Assembly: GCA_047517485.1 (NCBI GenBank)
Contig: JAKZSU010000079.1
Location: 1-25,634, forward strand
Source of the DNA: JAKZSU01 sp047517485
GTDB lineage: Bacteria; Pseudomonadota; Alphaproteobacteria; UBA7887
Direction: 5' to 3'
Length of the DNA: 25,634 nt
In this document: positions 15,136 through 23,251 of the stretch, in pieces
Numbering within the stretch: the first letter of the stretch is position 1
Layout: each line of letters begins with the position of its first letter
Made by a program: the position numbers and the translations under genes
The notes under the pieces: generated by a model
Told to the model about the DNA's origin: nothing
Databases searched by the model: none
Seen by the model: the letters and a program-made list of their open reading frames with translations, nothing else

Positions 15136-16142
15136 TGCTGGCCGGCCCAAACCGTGCCGGGGGCGAGTTGCGTGCTTTTGCCGACCAGCGCGCGGCCGCC
15201 GAGTTCGGCGACGATGCCAAACGCGGTCGCGATCGCTTGCGCTTGTTCCGGACCCAGAGCCTTTGGGATACCTTCGCGGAACCCGTCGCGGAAGGCGATC
15301 AGCGTCGCTTCGTCCTTGGCGCCGGTCAGCGGCATCAGCCGGGTCCACTCGTCATCCGACTCCAGCATGATCTGGCGCGCCGCCGCCGAGGCGGCGAGAA
15401 AACCGGCCAGCGCACGCGGATTGTCGGCCGCCCATTGTTCGCCGAACACATAGCCGATCAAGGCCAAGCGGCCCTCGACTCCGAGCGCCGGCAGGAGATC
15501 CTGGACCTTGATCAGTTCCTTCATGTTGCGGGCCCTTAGACGCGCCGTGTAATTCCAGTAGTTGAGGACACTGTCGAATTCCTGCTGGCGGAACTTTTCG
15601 TTGAGCAGTGGCGGCGCGGCATAGGCGGGCTCGACCAGTTCACCGAGATCCTTGCCAAACGTCTTCAAGGTATAGGCCCGAAGCAGCAGCCAACTCTTGT
15701 CGAGCGGGCTGCCGGCGATCCCCATGATCTTGTCGTCGAGGTCCATCAGACTGTTGATCCCGCTGTCCGGATGGACCATCACCGAGCCGGCGGCCTCGGA
15801 ATAGGGCACGAAGGTAAAATCGAAACCGGCATCGCGCTGGCGCGAGACCCAAATCCAATCATTGACGATCATATCCACGTCGCCGGCGTTGAGCGCGATC
15901 GAGGTGGCGTTCTTGTTCGCCAGGCGGACGACATCGAGGGTTACGCCATTGGCGACATCAAGACCATGTTCGGCGATGACGTCGAGTTCCCAATTGACGG
16001 TGCCGAAATTTAGCACCGCGAGCCGGACCGAGGGTTGATCCTCGGCATTCACCATCAGCGGCAGCGATAGAACGGTAAAGGCAAATGCCGCGGTGACCCA
16101 ACCGATCAGGGCGACACGCAACGGGCGGGCAGTATATCGCAT
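15132..16142 (-). CDS. NMT1/THI5-like ABC transporter substrate-binding protein
   Basis: This 336-residue exported protein has a signal peptide (about 1-33, ending in MVNA). The NMT1/THI5-type fold is recognisable from VRLAVLNFGTVNWELDVI near the mature N-terminus, ALNAGDVDMIVNDWIWVSRQR and FRQQEFDSVLNYWNYTARL. Proteins of this group bind nitrate, sulfonates, thiamine precursors or related small molecules; none can be chosen from sequence. There is no lipobox, so it is probably soluble in the periplasm. It is the first gene of the eleven-gene run: GGGAGA precedes the ATG, and a TATATA candidate -10 lies about 95 bp upstream. Its position directly ahead of the PQQ-associated ABC genes suggests a shared physiological role. 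Confidence 0.9.
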   Translation of the reverse strand: MRYTARPLRVALIGWVTAAFAFTVLSLPLMVNAEDQPSVRLAVLNFGTVNWELDVIAEHGLDVANGVTLDVVRLANKNATSIALNAGDVDMIVNDWIWVSRQRDAGFDFTFVPYSEAAGSVMVHPDSGINSLMDLDDKIMGIAGSPLDKSWLLLRAYTLKTFGKDLGELVEPAYAAPPLLNEKFRQQEFDSVLNYWNYTARLRARNMKELIKVQDLLPALGVEGRLALIGYVFGEQWAADNPRALAGFLAASAAARQIMLESDDEWTRLMPLTGAKDEATLIAFRDGFREGIPKALGPEQAQAIATAFGIVAELGGRALVGKSTQLAPGTVWAGQQ

Positions 16143-16374
16143 CGGACTAGGGTCTCCCTACTGTTCTCTGGTCGCGCCGGGCGACTACCAAGCGTGGCCG
16201 AACCCCTGGTCCGGCCACCGCTCACGGCGGCTTCTTATATAGGAAGGCCCGGGTAGGGAAAAGAGGGCCCGGCATATGACCGATATTGGGTGAGGGGCGG
16301 CAAGAATTGCCCGGTCTTGGCGGGTTGGGCTTACCGTGCCCACCGTGATGCCCCGGTTCGGCGCTACCGGATGC
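16143..16374. other. divergent intergenic region with structured minus-strand leader
   Basis: This stretch separates the minus-strand transporter run from the plus-strand DUF1217 gene. TATATA at 16236-16241 is a candidate minus-strand -10. The segment that would become the leader holds three short inverted repeats: GTCGC/GCGAC (16171-16185), GTGGCCG/CGGCCAC (16194-16200 with 16212-16218) and CCGC/GCGG (about 16218-16230). I compared the leader by eye with thiamine, SAM and guanidine riboswitch cores and saw no match. No open frame is convincing. Confidence 0.45.
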
Positions 16375-16390
16375 TGGCACGCCGCTTGCT
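16375..16390 (+). promoter_or_regulatory. sigma-54 (RpoN) promoter, -24/-12
   Basis: TGGCACG (16375-16381), four bases, then TTGCT (16386-16390) matches the sigma-54 consensus TGGCACG-N4-TTGCW at every defined position. The expected transcription start, about 12 bases after the -12 GC, falls near 16400. That leaves a leader of roughly 57 bases before the ATG at 16457 and makes the in-frame GTG at 16400 unlikely as the start. Sigma-54 commonly drives flagellar genes in alphaproteobacteria, which fits a DUF1217 product. Confidence 0.82.
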
Positions 16391-16456
16391 TTTACCAAGG
16401 TGACACCCCATTTTTATCCTCATATCGGTGCGTCCGAGACGCCCGGAAAGGTATTT

Positions 16457-17266
16457 ATGGTCGGCATATTAGGCAGTGATTTTGGTGGTGCGAGCCAGCC
16501 CGCGTTTCCGATCTATCAGGCCCTTACGAAAACCCGCGAAAAGCAATTTTCGCTGTTCGAAAAAGGGCCGCTGATAGAGCGTGAGGTCGCCTATTTCATG
16601 AAAGAGGCCAAAAAGGTCGAGACCATCGACGATTTCCTCAACAATCGCCGCCTAATGGCGGTCGCCTTGTCGGCTTTCGGCATGGACGAGGAAATCCAGT
16701 ACATGGGCCGTATCAGGAAAGTGATGAGCGAGTCGATCGACGACAAAGGCGCGCTCATGAACAAGCTGATCGATCCGCGTTTCAAGCAGATCGCCACCGC
16801 GTTCGCCTTGGGCGATGTCGGCACCCTCAAGCTCGGGACCAACTCGTTCCTGCGCGAGATCGTCGAGAAGTACAAGGTCAACGAGTTCGAAAAATTTCTT
16901 GGCGAGCAGAATCCGGCGCTGCGCGAGGTCGAATATTTCAAGCGTAATATCGGTAAGGTCGAGAACACCTACAATATCTTGGGCGACAAAGTGCTGCGCG
17001 CGGTGGTGACCTTTGCCTTGCAGCTGCCGATCGAGATCGCGCTCCAATCGATCGAAAAACAGAAAGCGTTGATCGACAAACGTCTCGATATCGAGGACCT
17101 CCAGGACCCCGAATTTATCGACAAATTTGTCCGCCGCTTCCTGATTCTCAAGGACTCGGAAGCGACCCAGAATGGATTTACCTTCGGCGCCGGTTCGACA
17201 GTCAAGAACGCGTACGTGGTGACTTTGCTTCAAGGCGCCGGCGGCGGGCTCAATCTGCTCGCCTGA
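16457..17266 (+). CDS. DUF1217 family protein, probably flagellum-associated
   Basis: This 269-residue, mostly alpha-helical protein contains the repeating DUF1217 pattern. One copy runs from about residue 40 (EREVAYFMKEAKKVETIDDFLNNRRLMAVALSAFGMD), and a second begins near 135 (LREVEYFKRNIGKVENTYNILGDKVLRAVVTFALQLP). DUF1217 proteins are largely alphaproteobacterial and often lie in flagellar loci; their exact function is unknown. No signal peptide or membrane segment is visible. The ATG at 16457 follows GGAAAGG. A sigma-54 promoter stands 67 bp upstream, so expression is probably tied to an RpoN activator such as a flagellar regulator. No other flagellar gene is in the window. Its stop codon touches the stop of the convergent TRAP gene. 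Confidence 0.82.
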   Translation: MVGILGSDFGGASQPAFPIYQALTKTREKQFSLFEKGPLIEREVAYFMKEAKKVETIDDFLNNRRLMAVALSAFGMDEEIQYMGRIRKVMSESIDDKGALMNKLIDPRFKQIATAFALGDVGTLKLGTNSFLREIVEKYKVNEFEKFLGEQNPALREVEYFKRNIGKVENTYNILGDKVLRAVVTFALQLPIEIALQSIEKQKALIDKRLDIEDLQDPEFIDKFVRRFLILKDSEATQNGFTFGAGSTVKNAYVVTLLQGAGGGLNLLA

Positions 17267-18559
17267 TCAACGGATCAGCGCGGGTAGCCAAAGCGCCAAA
17301 CCGGGCACCAGCACGATAATCGACAGCCGCACGATATCGGCGCACCAGAACGGTACGACGCCGCGGAATATTTCGCGCGTGGGGACATCCGGCAGCACGC
17401 TCCGCAAGACGAAGACATTGAGGCCGATCGGCGGGGTGATCAGGCTGATCTCGGTGACCACGACAACGACCACGCCGAACCAGATCAAATCGAAACCGAG
17501 ATCGGCGACCAAGGGGTAGAAGACCGGCACGGTGAGCAGCACCATCGACAGACTTTCCAGCACGCACCCCATCACCAGATAGAGCAGCAGAATAACCCCG
17601 AGGATGATCAGCGGCGGCTGATCGAGGCCGGCGACCAAGGTCGCGAGCGCATCGGGAAGCCCGGCCAGATTGACGAAGCTGGAGAACAGCAGGGCGCCGA
17701 TGAGGACGAAAAACAACATCGCCGTGGTCTCCACCGACTCGGTCAGAATGGCGGCCAGCGCGCCCAGCGACAAGCGGCGCCGCCAGGCGGCGAACAACAA
17801 CCCGCCGAAAGCGCCGATCCCGGCCGCCTCTGTCGGGGTGAAAAGGCCGGTGTATATGCCGCCCATCACCACTGCGAACAGCACTAACACGCCCCAGACC
17901 CGCGCCGTCGCGCGTAAGCGCGCGGCCAGATCTTGGCGGACATCGCTCGGGCCGAGCGCTGGATTGCGCCGGGTGATTACCGCGATCGCGGCGATATAGC
18001 AGAGCACGCCGAGGAGGCCGGGGAGCAGGCCGGCGGCGAACAACAGGCCGATATCGGAGCCGGTCATGATGCCGTAGAGCACCAGGATGACGCTCGGCGG
18101 GATGAGGATTCCCAATGTGCCGCCGGCGGCGATCGATCCGGCGGCGAGCGAATCCGCGTAACCGAAACGGCGCATCGACGGCATCGCCACCTTGGCCATG
18201 GTCGCCGCGGTCGCCAGGCTGGAGCCGCAGATCGCGCTGAATCCGCCGCAGGCGACGATGGTCGCCATCGCCAAGCCGCCGCGCCGGTGCCCAAGCCAGG
18301 CGTGCGACGCGGTATAGAGCTCGCCCGAGAGCCCCGCCCGCGCAACCAAGTTGCCCATCAGCACGAACAGCGGCACCACCGAAAGCTCATACGCGAGGCC
18401 GGTGTCGAAGGTGATCTGCTGCACCAGCGCCAAGGCGGGGCGCCAGCCGATCATATGGCCGATGCCGAGGAAGCCGACCAGCGCCATGGCGAAGCCGATC
18501 GGCAGCCGCAGCAGAATAAGCGCGAACAGCGCGGCAAAGCCGATTGAGACTTCGATCAC
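17267..18559 (-). CDS. dctM: TRAP transporter large permease (DctM)
   Basis: This 430-residue integral membrane protein of the DctM/SiaM-large-subunit type has about twelve hydrophobic segments. Recognisable blocks include RLPIGFAMALVGFLG, VPLFVLMGNLVARAGLSGELY, GGFSAICGSSLATAATMAKVAMPSM, GGTLGILIPPSVILVLYGIMT and FTPTEAAGIGAFGG. It is the sodium- or proton-coupled transport subunit. Translation starts at GTG 18559, overlapping the DctQ stop by 4 bp (GTGA); the open frame continues upstream, but only as antisense-like read of the DctQ gene. The substrate is set by the DctP protein and is unknown. Confidence 0.93.
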   Translation of the reverse strand: MIEVSIGFAALFALILLRLPIGFAMALVGFLGIGHMIGWRPALALVQQITFDTGLAYELSVVPLFVLMGNLVARAGLSGELYTASHAWLGHRRGGLAMATIVACGGFSAICGSSLATAATMAKVAMPSMRRFGYADSLAAGSIAAGGTLGILIPPSVILVLYGIMTGSDIGLLFAAGLLPGLLGVLCYIAAIAVITRRNPALGPSDVRQDLAARLRATARVWGVLVLFAVVMGGIYTGLFTPTEAAGIGAFGGLLFAAWRRRLSLGALAAILTESVETTAMLFFVLIGALLFSSFVNLAGLPDALATLVAGLDQPPLIILGVILLLYLVMGCVLESLSMVLLTVPVFYPLVADLGFDLIWFGVVVVVVTEISLITPPIGLNVFVLRSVLPDVPTREIFRGVVPFWCADIVRLSIIVLVPGLALWLPALIR

Positions 18560-19035
18560 CGGCGCGGCGCGTCTTGGGCGTTGAACGCGCGCACGACAAG
18601 CAGAATCGCCGCCACCGCCGCCAACACGCTCATCGGGAAAGCGATGGCCGCCTTGGATAGGGGGAGAAAATCGAACACATCGCCGTAGCTCAGGAAACGG
18701 TCGCCGAGCACCCATAGGCGCCAGGCGATGACGCCGCAAATCGTCGCGCAACCCAGAGCGATCACCCGGTCACGCAGCCGCGCCGCGCGCGGCGCGAACC
18801 AAGAGTCGGCGAGGGTGATGGTAACGTGGCCGCCACGCATCGACACCAGCGGCAGCCCGAGAAAGATCATCAAGGCGAGCAGGATTTCGGTCAATTCGAA
18901 GCCGCCGGGGAGCGGCCGATCGAGCAGGCTGCGTCCCGCCACGTCGATCACCGTCACCGCCATCATCGCCAATAAAGCGAGCCCGCCGAGGCCGCCGAGG
19001 CAGACCTCGATCGCGCGGCTCGCGCGCGCGCTCAT
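18556..19035 (-). CDS. dctQ: TRAP transporter small permease (DctQ)
   Basis: This 159-residue protein has four predicted membrane helices. The DctQ family hallmark is seen in MMAVTVIDVAGRSLLDRPLPGGFELTEILLALMIFLGLPL followed by SMRGGHVTITLADSW. It joins DctM in the membrane. The start ATG overlaps the DctP stop (ATGA at 19032-19035), which shows translational coupling across the TRAP operon. A longer in-frame opening upstream is the shadow of DctP and was discarded. Confidence 0.92.
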   Translation of the reverse strand: MSARASRAIEVCLGGLGGLALLAMMAVTVIDVAGRSLLDRPLPGGFELTEILLALMIFLGLPLVSMRGGHVTITLADSWFAPRAARLRDRVIALGCATICGVIAWRLWVLGDRFLSYGDVFDFLPLSKAAIAFPMSVLAAVAAILLVVRAFNAQDAPRR

Positions 19036-20066
19036 CGCGCGGCGACGATCTCGGTACGCAGCGCGGCGGCGATCAAGGCGCCATCGACACCAAGGGCATT
19101 GGCCCGCGCCACCCAATCGTGTTCGGCGAAGGCGAGGCGTTGTTTGAGCGACAGCAACGCCGGCGTGCCGAGGACCGAAATCCGCACCCCCTCGGTGATC
19201 AGGTCGCGCAATCCGGTCTTGTCCGCGGTATCCCAGGCCTGCCCGGCGCGGCGCGCCAGAACCTCGCCCGAGACCGCCATGATCGCGTCCCGATCCGCGG
19301 CGTCGATCGCGTCCCACCGCGCCTGGTTGACGATGACGAAAAACGACGCGTTGTAGAGACCGCCGGGCACCAGGGTGGCGTAGCGCATCAGCTTGGCCAA
19401 ATTGAAGAACACCACGGATTCGGTGGGGAAGAAGATCCCCTCCGCGACTCCGTTCGACAGCAATTCGTAGGCCTTGGTCGCCGGTGCCGGCACCCCGACG
19501 GTCCCCAATACCTCGGATATATCGCTGACCAAGCCGCCGCCGACGCGGAACTTGAGCCCGACGAGATCGTCGAGCTTTTTGATCGGCCGCCGCGAATTGA
19601 AGATATGCCCGGGCCCGTGGGTCCATAGACCGAGGACGTGCACCCCGTCGTGTTCGTTGGCCGCCGCGAGATAAGCCTGGTGGGTGCGCCAATAGGCGAC
19701 CGACAAAACCTCGGCGCTATCGCTGAGGAACGGCAGTTCGACGACCTGGGTGAGGGTGAACCGGCCGGGGGTATAGCCGTGCACGCCGATGGTCACGTCG
19801 GCGATGCCGTCGGCGGCGATATCGAAATGCGCCGGCGGCTTGCCGAGCGGCGCCTTCAAGGCTTCGATCCGCACCCGCCCCTCGGTGACCCGCGCGACAT
19901 CGGCGATCCACGGCGCAAGCACCTCGCGGGTGAGCAGATGGCTCGGCGGCACCCAATTCGACATCCGCCACACGGTCTCGGCGTTCGCGCCGGGCGCATA
20001 GTTTAGGCCCGCGCAGAGCACGAATAGCGCGATCCAATCTTTCCGCCGCCTCGACATCGTCAACAT
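19032..20066 (-). CDS. dctP: TRAP transporter substrate-binding protein (DctP)
   Basis: This 344-residue periplasmic binding protein has a signal peptide (about 1-29, ending in GANA; an in-frame M4 is an alternative start). The conserved arginine that pairs with substrate carboxylates in most TRAP proteins is present as R174 in GLKFRVGGG, so an organic acid ligand is likely. The protein body follows the DctP plan (FTLTQVVELPFL, VHVLGLWTHGPGHIFN, YELLSNGVAEGIFFPTESV). Its gene begins 3 bp after the RdhA-like FeS gene, which suggests that the imported compound is linked to that enzyme. Confidence 0.92.
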   Translation of the reverse strand: MLTMSRRRKDWIALFVLCAGLNYAPGANAETVWRMSNWVPPSHLLTREVLAPWIADVARVTEGRVRIEALKAPLGKPPAHFDIAADGIADVTIGVHGYTPGRFTLTQVVELPFLSDSAEVLSVAYWRTHQAYLAAANEHDGVHVLGLWTHGPGHIFNSRRPIKKLDDLVGLKFRVGGGLVSDISEVLGTVGVPAPATKAYELLSNGVAEGIFFPTESVVFFNLAKLMRYATLVPGGLYNASFFVIVNQARWDAIDAADRDAIMAVSGEVLARRAGQAWDTADKTGLRDLITEGVRISVLGTPALLSLKQRLAFAEHDWVARANALGVDGALIAAALRTEIVAAR

Positions 20067-20069
20067 TTG

Positions 20070-21062
20070 TCAGTCCTCGTTCGATTGCTTTTCCTTGTCG
20101 CCCCGGCCGAGCCGGCGGCGCCGCGTCTTGCGCGCCGCGAGATTGGGCGCGACACCCGGGCGGCTCCACGGGCAGACGGCGATGCAGATCCCGCAGCCCA
20201 GCGTGTCATTGAAATACGGGATACATTTATCGAAGTCGACCGACCATTTGACGGTGCCGCGCACCATCTGCTTGTCGTGGACGATGGCGCCGGGTGGGCA
20301 GGCATCGACGCAGACCCGGCAGGCGGTGCAAAAATCGTCGGCGGCGAAATCGTCGATGCCATCGGCGATCAGCGGCAGATCGGTAGTCACCGCGGCGAGG
20401 CGGAACGACGAGCCATACTGGCGATTGATGATCGAGCCGTGTTTTCCCAATTCGCCAAAACCGCAAGCCAGCGCCGGCGGAATCAAGGTGAGGGGGCCCG
20501 CCCACGGGCCGCCGTGCGCGTCGGCGTTCCAGCCGAGGGTGCGGATATGGTTGGCGAGGGTGCGCGCCGCCCGGGTGCCGCGATTGTATTGCGCCTGGAC
20601 CTCGAGCCCGGCGCGGTTGGTCGGCGCGGTGGCGAGCGCCGCGTGATCCATCGCCACCCCGAGCATGATCACCCACGGCGCGGCAACCGCGAAGCCTTCG
20701 AACACCCATGCCGAATCGACCGCCGCGATGCCAACCAAATCGGCCTCGTGCGCCAGCGCGAAGGATTTAACGTCGTCGCCCCAAGCGTGCGCGGTCTTTT
20801 CTTGTTGGGTGCCCGCCACCCGCGCGAGCCCGCGGGGGCCGCGGCCGCCGAAGCGTTGGTGGACGTTGGCCAGCTCCGGTTCGGCGATGAAGCGCTCGAC
20901 CATCCATTGCTGCAGCTTGCCGTGCGCGATCGCCTCGGGGCGATGCCAGTAGATCGGCGTCGGCCGCCGCGGCGCGGTTTCGCCCACCCCATTGATCGTG
21001 TTGCCGGACACGTCGGGAAACAGCGCCAGCTGCTCCGGATTCGGTTGGTATTTCGCGCTCAT
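20070..21062 (-). CDS. reductive dehalogenase-like double [4Fe-4S] protein
   Basis: This 330-residue protein has a C-terminal pair of cluster motifs, C245-x2-C248-x2-C251-x3-C255 and C280-x9-C290-x2-C293-x3-C297 (ending CPW). The preceding block, IPPALACGFGELGKHGSIINRQYGSSFRLAAVTTDLPL, resembles the cobamide-binding region of reductive dehalogenases (compare their AGLGELGR and VTTDLPL blocks) and, more distantly, epoxyqueuosine reductase QueG. No twin-arginine signal is present and the length is well below that of classical respiratory RdhA (~450-550), so it should be cytoplasmic. Reduction of a halogenated or other electrophilic substrate is inferred, not shown. It is followed 3 bp later by the TRAP binding-protein gene and preceded by the methyltransferase gene. 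No clear Shine-Dalgarno sequence is seen at this start. Confidence 0.75.
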   Translation of the reverse strand: MSAKYQPNPEQLALFPDVSGNTINGVGETAPRRPTPIYWHRPEAIAHGKLQQWMVERFIAEPELANVHQRFGGRGPRGLARVAGTQQEKTAHAWGDDVKSFALAHEADLVGIAAVDSAWVFEGFAVAAPWVIMLGVAMDHAALATAPTNRAGLEVQAQYNRGTRAARTLANHIRTLGWNADAHGGPWAGPLTLIPPALACGFGELGKHGSIINRQYGSSFRLAAVTTDLPLIADGIDDFAADDFCTACRVCVDACPPGAIVHDKQMVRGTVKWSVDFDKCIPYFNDTLGCGICIAVCPWSRPGVAPNLAARKTRRRRLGRGDKEKQSNED

Positions 21063-21113
21063 GGATGAATTCTAGAGCATTCTCTGGCCGCGCGAAATCG
21101 CCCGCCGCGCCGC

Positions 21114-22904
21114 TCACCCCGCCGCCGGCCTTTGGCACCAGAACTGGTACATGCCGATGAAGGTCTCGGGATAGCGCTCCTCATACGCCGCCCAGCCGGC
21201 CAAGTCGGTCATGCCCGGGTCTTGCGGATTGAGCAGCGCGTATTGCCGTGCGGCTCGATCGTCGCTCAACTCGAAGCCGATGAAGTCCAGCCCCAGGGCT
21301 CCGAGATCATCGGCGATCCGCGGGATCGTGAAGCGATGTTCCATGACGTGGAACACCAGGTCCCGCAACTCGTCGAGGTGATAAAAGCTCTCGGTCCTGA
21401 GCCCGCCGGACAGGTCTTCATCCGCCCCGCCCGCCTGGATGCGGCGGCGCGGCGCGCGCATATCCTCCGGCGTCGCCCGCAATCCGAAATCGCGAATTTT
21501 GTCGCGCACTGGAATGAGGCCGCGCCGCGCGATCTCGCTGTACAGGCCGATCTTCATCATCCCGCCCGGCCGTAACAGCGCGCTCAGCACCCGCCAACCC
21601 GCCAACGGATCCGCCATGCGATGCAGCACTCCGATGCTCTCGATCAGCGAAAAGTCACGTCCCAGGGCTTTGAGATCGAGAATATCGCCATGCCTGAATT
21701 CGACGGTGTCGACATCGAGTTTCCTTGTCATGCGAACCGCATAGGCCAAACTGCGCTTGCTGAGGTCGATCGTCAGGATCTCCAGCTCGGGATGCGACAA
21801 GGCGCGGGCAATCGGATGTCGGCCGGTGCCACAGCCGGCCACCAGCATCTCGCGTCGTGCGTCGGGAAACGGATGTATGATGCTATCGGGAAACCGCGCC
21901 GTCAGGCGCGCCCAAATATCGCCCGGTTGGTCATATTCGATCGCCAACCAGCAGGGGTACGGGCTTGCCTCGTAAAGCGCGCGAACCTCGCGCGATGTCG
22001 CGTCGACGATGTCGCCGATGGCGACGATGTCGGCGCCGATCGCCGCCTCTTCGATCGCATTTGCGAGCGTGTGTCGCAGCACCGGTTGCAGGAACGCGGG
22101 CCAGGAGTCGAGCGGCCGCTCGAGCAAACGCGCGCCCTCGGCGAGGCGCGAGAGCGGCGCATACATAGCAAAACGGCAGAGCGGCAAGACGAGATCGTCG
22201 AACGCCGGTGGCTCGGCGGCGAGCGCGGCCTCAATGGCGCCCCGAAGCCGATCGATTTTGTCCCCCTCGTCTTGGTCCTGCCAAAACGCGTAGCCATTGA
22301 TATGCGATTGCCAGGCGATCAGCGCCATCAGCCGGAGCCCCGGCTCGGCGACCGCGATCGCCGCGTCGGGCGCCAGCAGCAGGGTTCGCCGCGCCGCGGT
22401 CAGAAACAGCTCGAGTTCGTCATCGACGTTGATCGTCCGCGACAGCAACGCCGCGAGCAGGGGATCGGCGAGAAATTCGCCCATCGCCTGGTCGTCGGTC
22501 CCGGCATTATCGCGTCCCAGCGCCGCCGCCCAGGCCGCCGCCCGTTCGCGGTCAAGCCCATGTCTGGCGCGCACCTGCCGGGCGGTGGCCTCGGCGAGGT
22601 TCTGATATTCGACGCCGGGCGCGGCGAAGCAGGCGATCAGCGCTTGCTCGACATCGCGGTCGAACGCCGGCGGATGGACCTGGCGAATCAACCGCGCGTA
22701 GGCGATACAGGCGTCGCTCGCCTTGGGTTCCAGATTGACCGCGCGTTGCCAATGCGCGAGCGCCTGCGGCAACCGGTCCTGCTCGGCGTGAGCAGAACCC
22801 AAAGCCATGTGAAAATCGGGGTTGGTAGATTTGAGCGCGCGTCCCGTCACCGCATTCGCGATCGAGCGAACCATGGTTTTGAGACATTTGACGACGACGT
22901 TCAT
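21114..22904 (-). CDS. TPR-containing class I SAM-dependent methyltransferase
   Basis: This 596-residue protein has an N-terminal TPR-like helix pair (about 28-62, NPDFHMALGSAHAEQDRLPQALAHWQRAVNLEP), a long helical middle region, the YEASPYPCW motif (about 311-319) and a Rossmann-type methyltransferase domain. SAM motif I is LVAGCGTGRH (354-363), with D380 as the likely ribose-binding acid and SIGVLHRMADP at motif IV. The YE-x-NPYPRW-like motif before the SAM domain is typical of a large bacterial group whose substrates are not known. AGGAG stands 10 bases before the ATG and lies at the very edge of the palindromic element at 22918-23187. The FeS gene follows after 51 bp. Whether it modifies a protein, sugar or small molecule cannot be said. 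Confidence 0.82.
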   Translation of the reverse strand: MNVVVKCLKTMVRSIANAVTGRALKSTNPDFHMALGSAHAEQDRLPQALAHWQRAVNLEPKASDACIAYARLIRQVHPPAFDRDVEQALIACFAAPGVEYQNLAEATARQVRARHGLDRERAAAWAAALGRDNAGTDDQAMGEFLADPLLAALLSRTINVDDELELFLTAARRTLLLAPDAAIAVAEPGLRLMALIAWQSHINGYAFWQDQDEGDKIDRLRGAIEAALAAEPPAFDDLVLPLCRFAMYAPLSRLAEGARLLERPLDSWPAFLQPVLRHTLANAIEEAAIGADIVAIGDIVDATSREVRALYEASPYPCWLAIEYDQPGDIWARLTARFPDSIIHPFPDARREMLVAGCGTGRHPIARALSHPELEILTIDLSKRSLAYAVRMTRKLDVDTVEFRHGDILDLKALGRDFSLIESIGVLHRMADPLAGWRVLSALLRPGGMMKIGLYSEIARRGLIPVRDKIRDFGLRATPEDMRAPRRRIQAGGADEDLSGGLRTESFYHLDELRDLVFHVMEHRFTIPRIADDLGALGLDFIGFELSDDRAARQYALLNPQDPGMTDLAGWAAYEERYPETFIGMYQFWCQRPAAG

Positions 22905-22917
22905 GCGGCAATCGCTC

Positions 22918-23187
22918 CTAGTGGAGGGAATCTAACAGATGGACGCCAGACGACGGCTTACCAGGCTCGCCCGGTTTGGCGCCCGATGCGCCGTGATGCC
23001 GGCGCATCACAAGCATCGGGCAACCCGGCCGGCGGGCCTGGTAAGCCGCCCAACAGGTCCGCATTCCCGGCTTCTCGCGGCGTCGAGCGCCCTTGACGAT
23101 GCCCCCACATCGCCGGCCGGCGCTCTCCTATCGAGAAACCGGGAATGCGGATCGTATGGGGTCCATCTGTTAGATTTTATCCACTAG
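22918..23187. mobile_element. MITE-like palindromic element with 27-bp inverted ends and CTAG borders
   Basis: The arms 22918-22944 and 23161-23187 are inverted copies with 24 of 27 positions matching; both end in CTAG, and the shared core reads AATCTAACAGATGGAC. Between them are two large nested hairpins. The first spans 22955-23047 with a 12-bp outer stem (GGCTTACCAGGC), a 9-bp inner stem (GCCCGATGC with GCATCGGGC) and a 7-bp tip (GTGATGC/GCATCAC). The second spans 23059-23150 with a 12-bp stem (CCGCATTCCCGG) extended by CTTCTCG/CGAGAAA and inner stems GAGCGCC/GGCGCTC and CGATG/CATCG. There is no coding capacity. CTAG at both edges fits TA duplication at a CTAG target, as known for IS630-type transposition. 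As RNA it would fold as a three-way junction in the 5' leader of the methyltransferase gene. Confidence 0.75.
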
Positions 23188-23251
23188 CTGTTGCGGCTCG
23201 GCCGGCACCCATGCCGCTGCCAATATGCTACATATCATCGCCGCCCTGAAA

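Noticed and set aside
16143..16235. Thiamine (TPP) riboswitch ahead of the NMT1/THI5-like binding protein
   Set aside because: The conserved CTGAGA and ACCTGATCTGGATAATGCCA-type cores are not present on the minus strand.
16400..16456. Upstream GTG start for the DUF1217 gene
   Set aside because: It coincides with the predicted sigma-54 transcription start, so no leader or ribosome site would exist; ATG 16457 has GGAAAGG.
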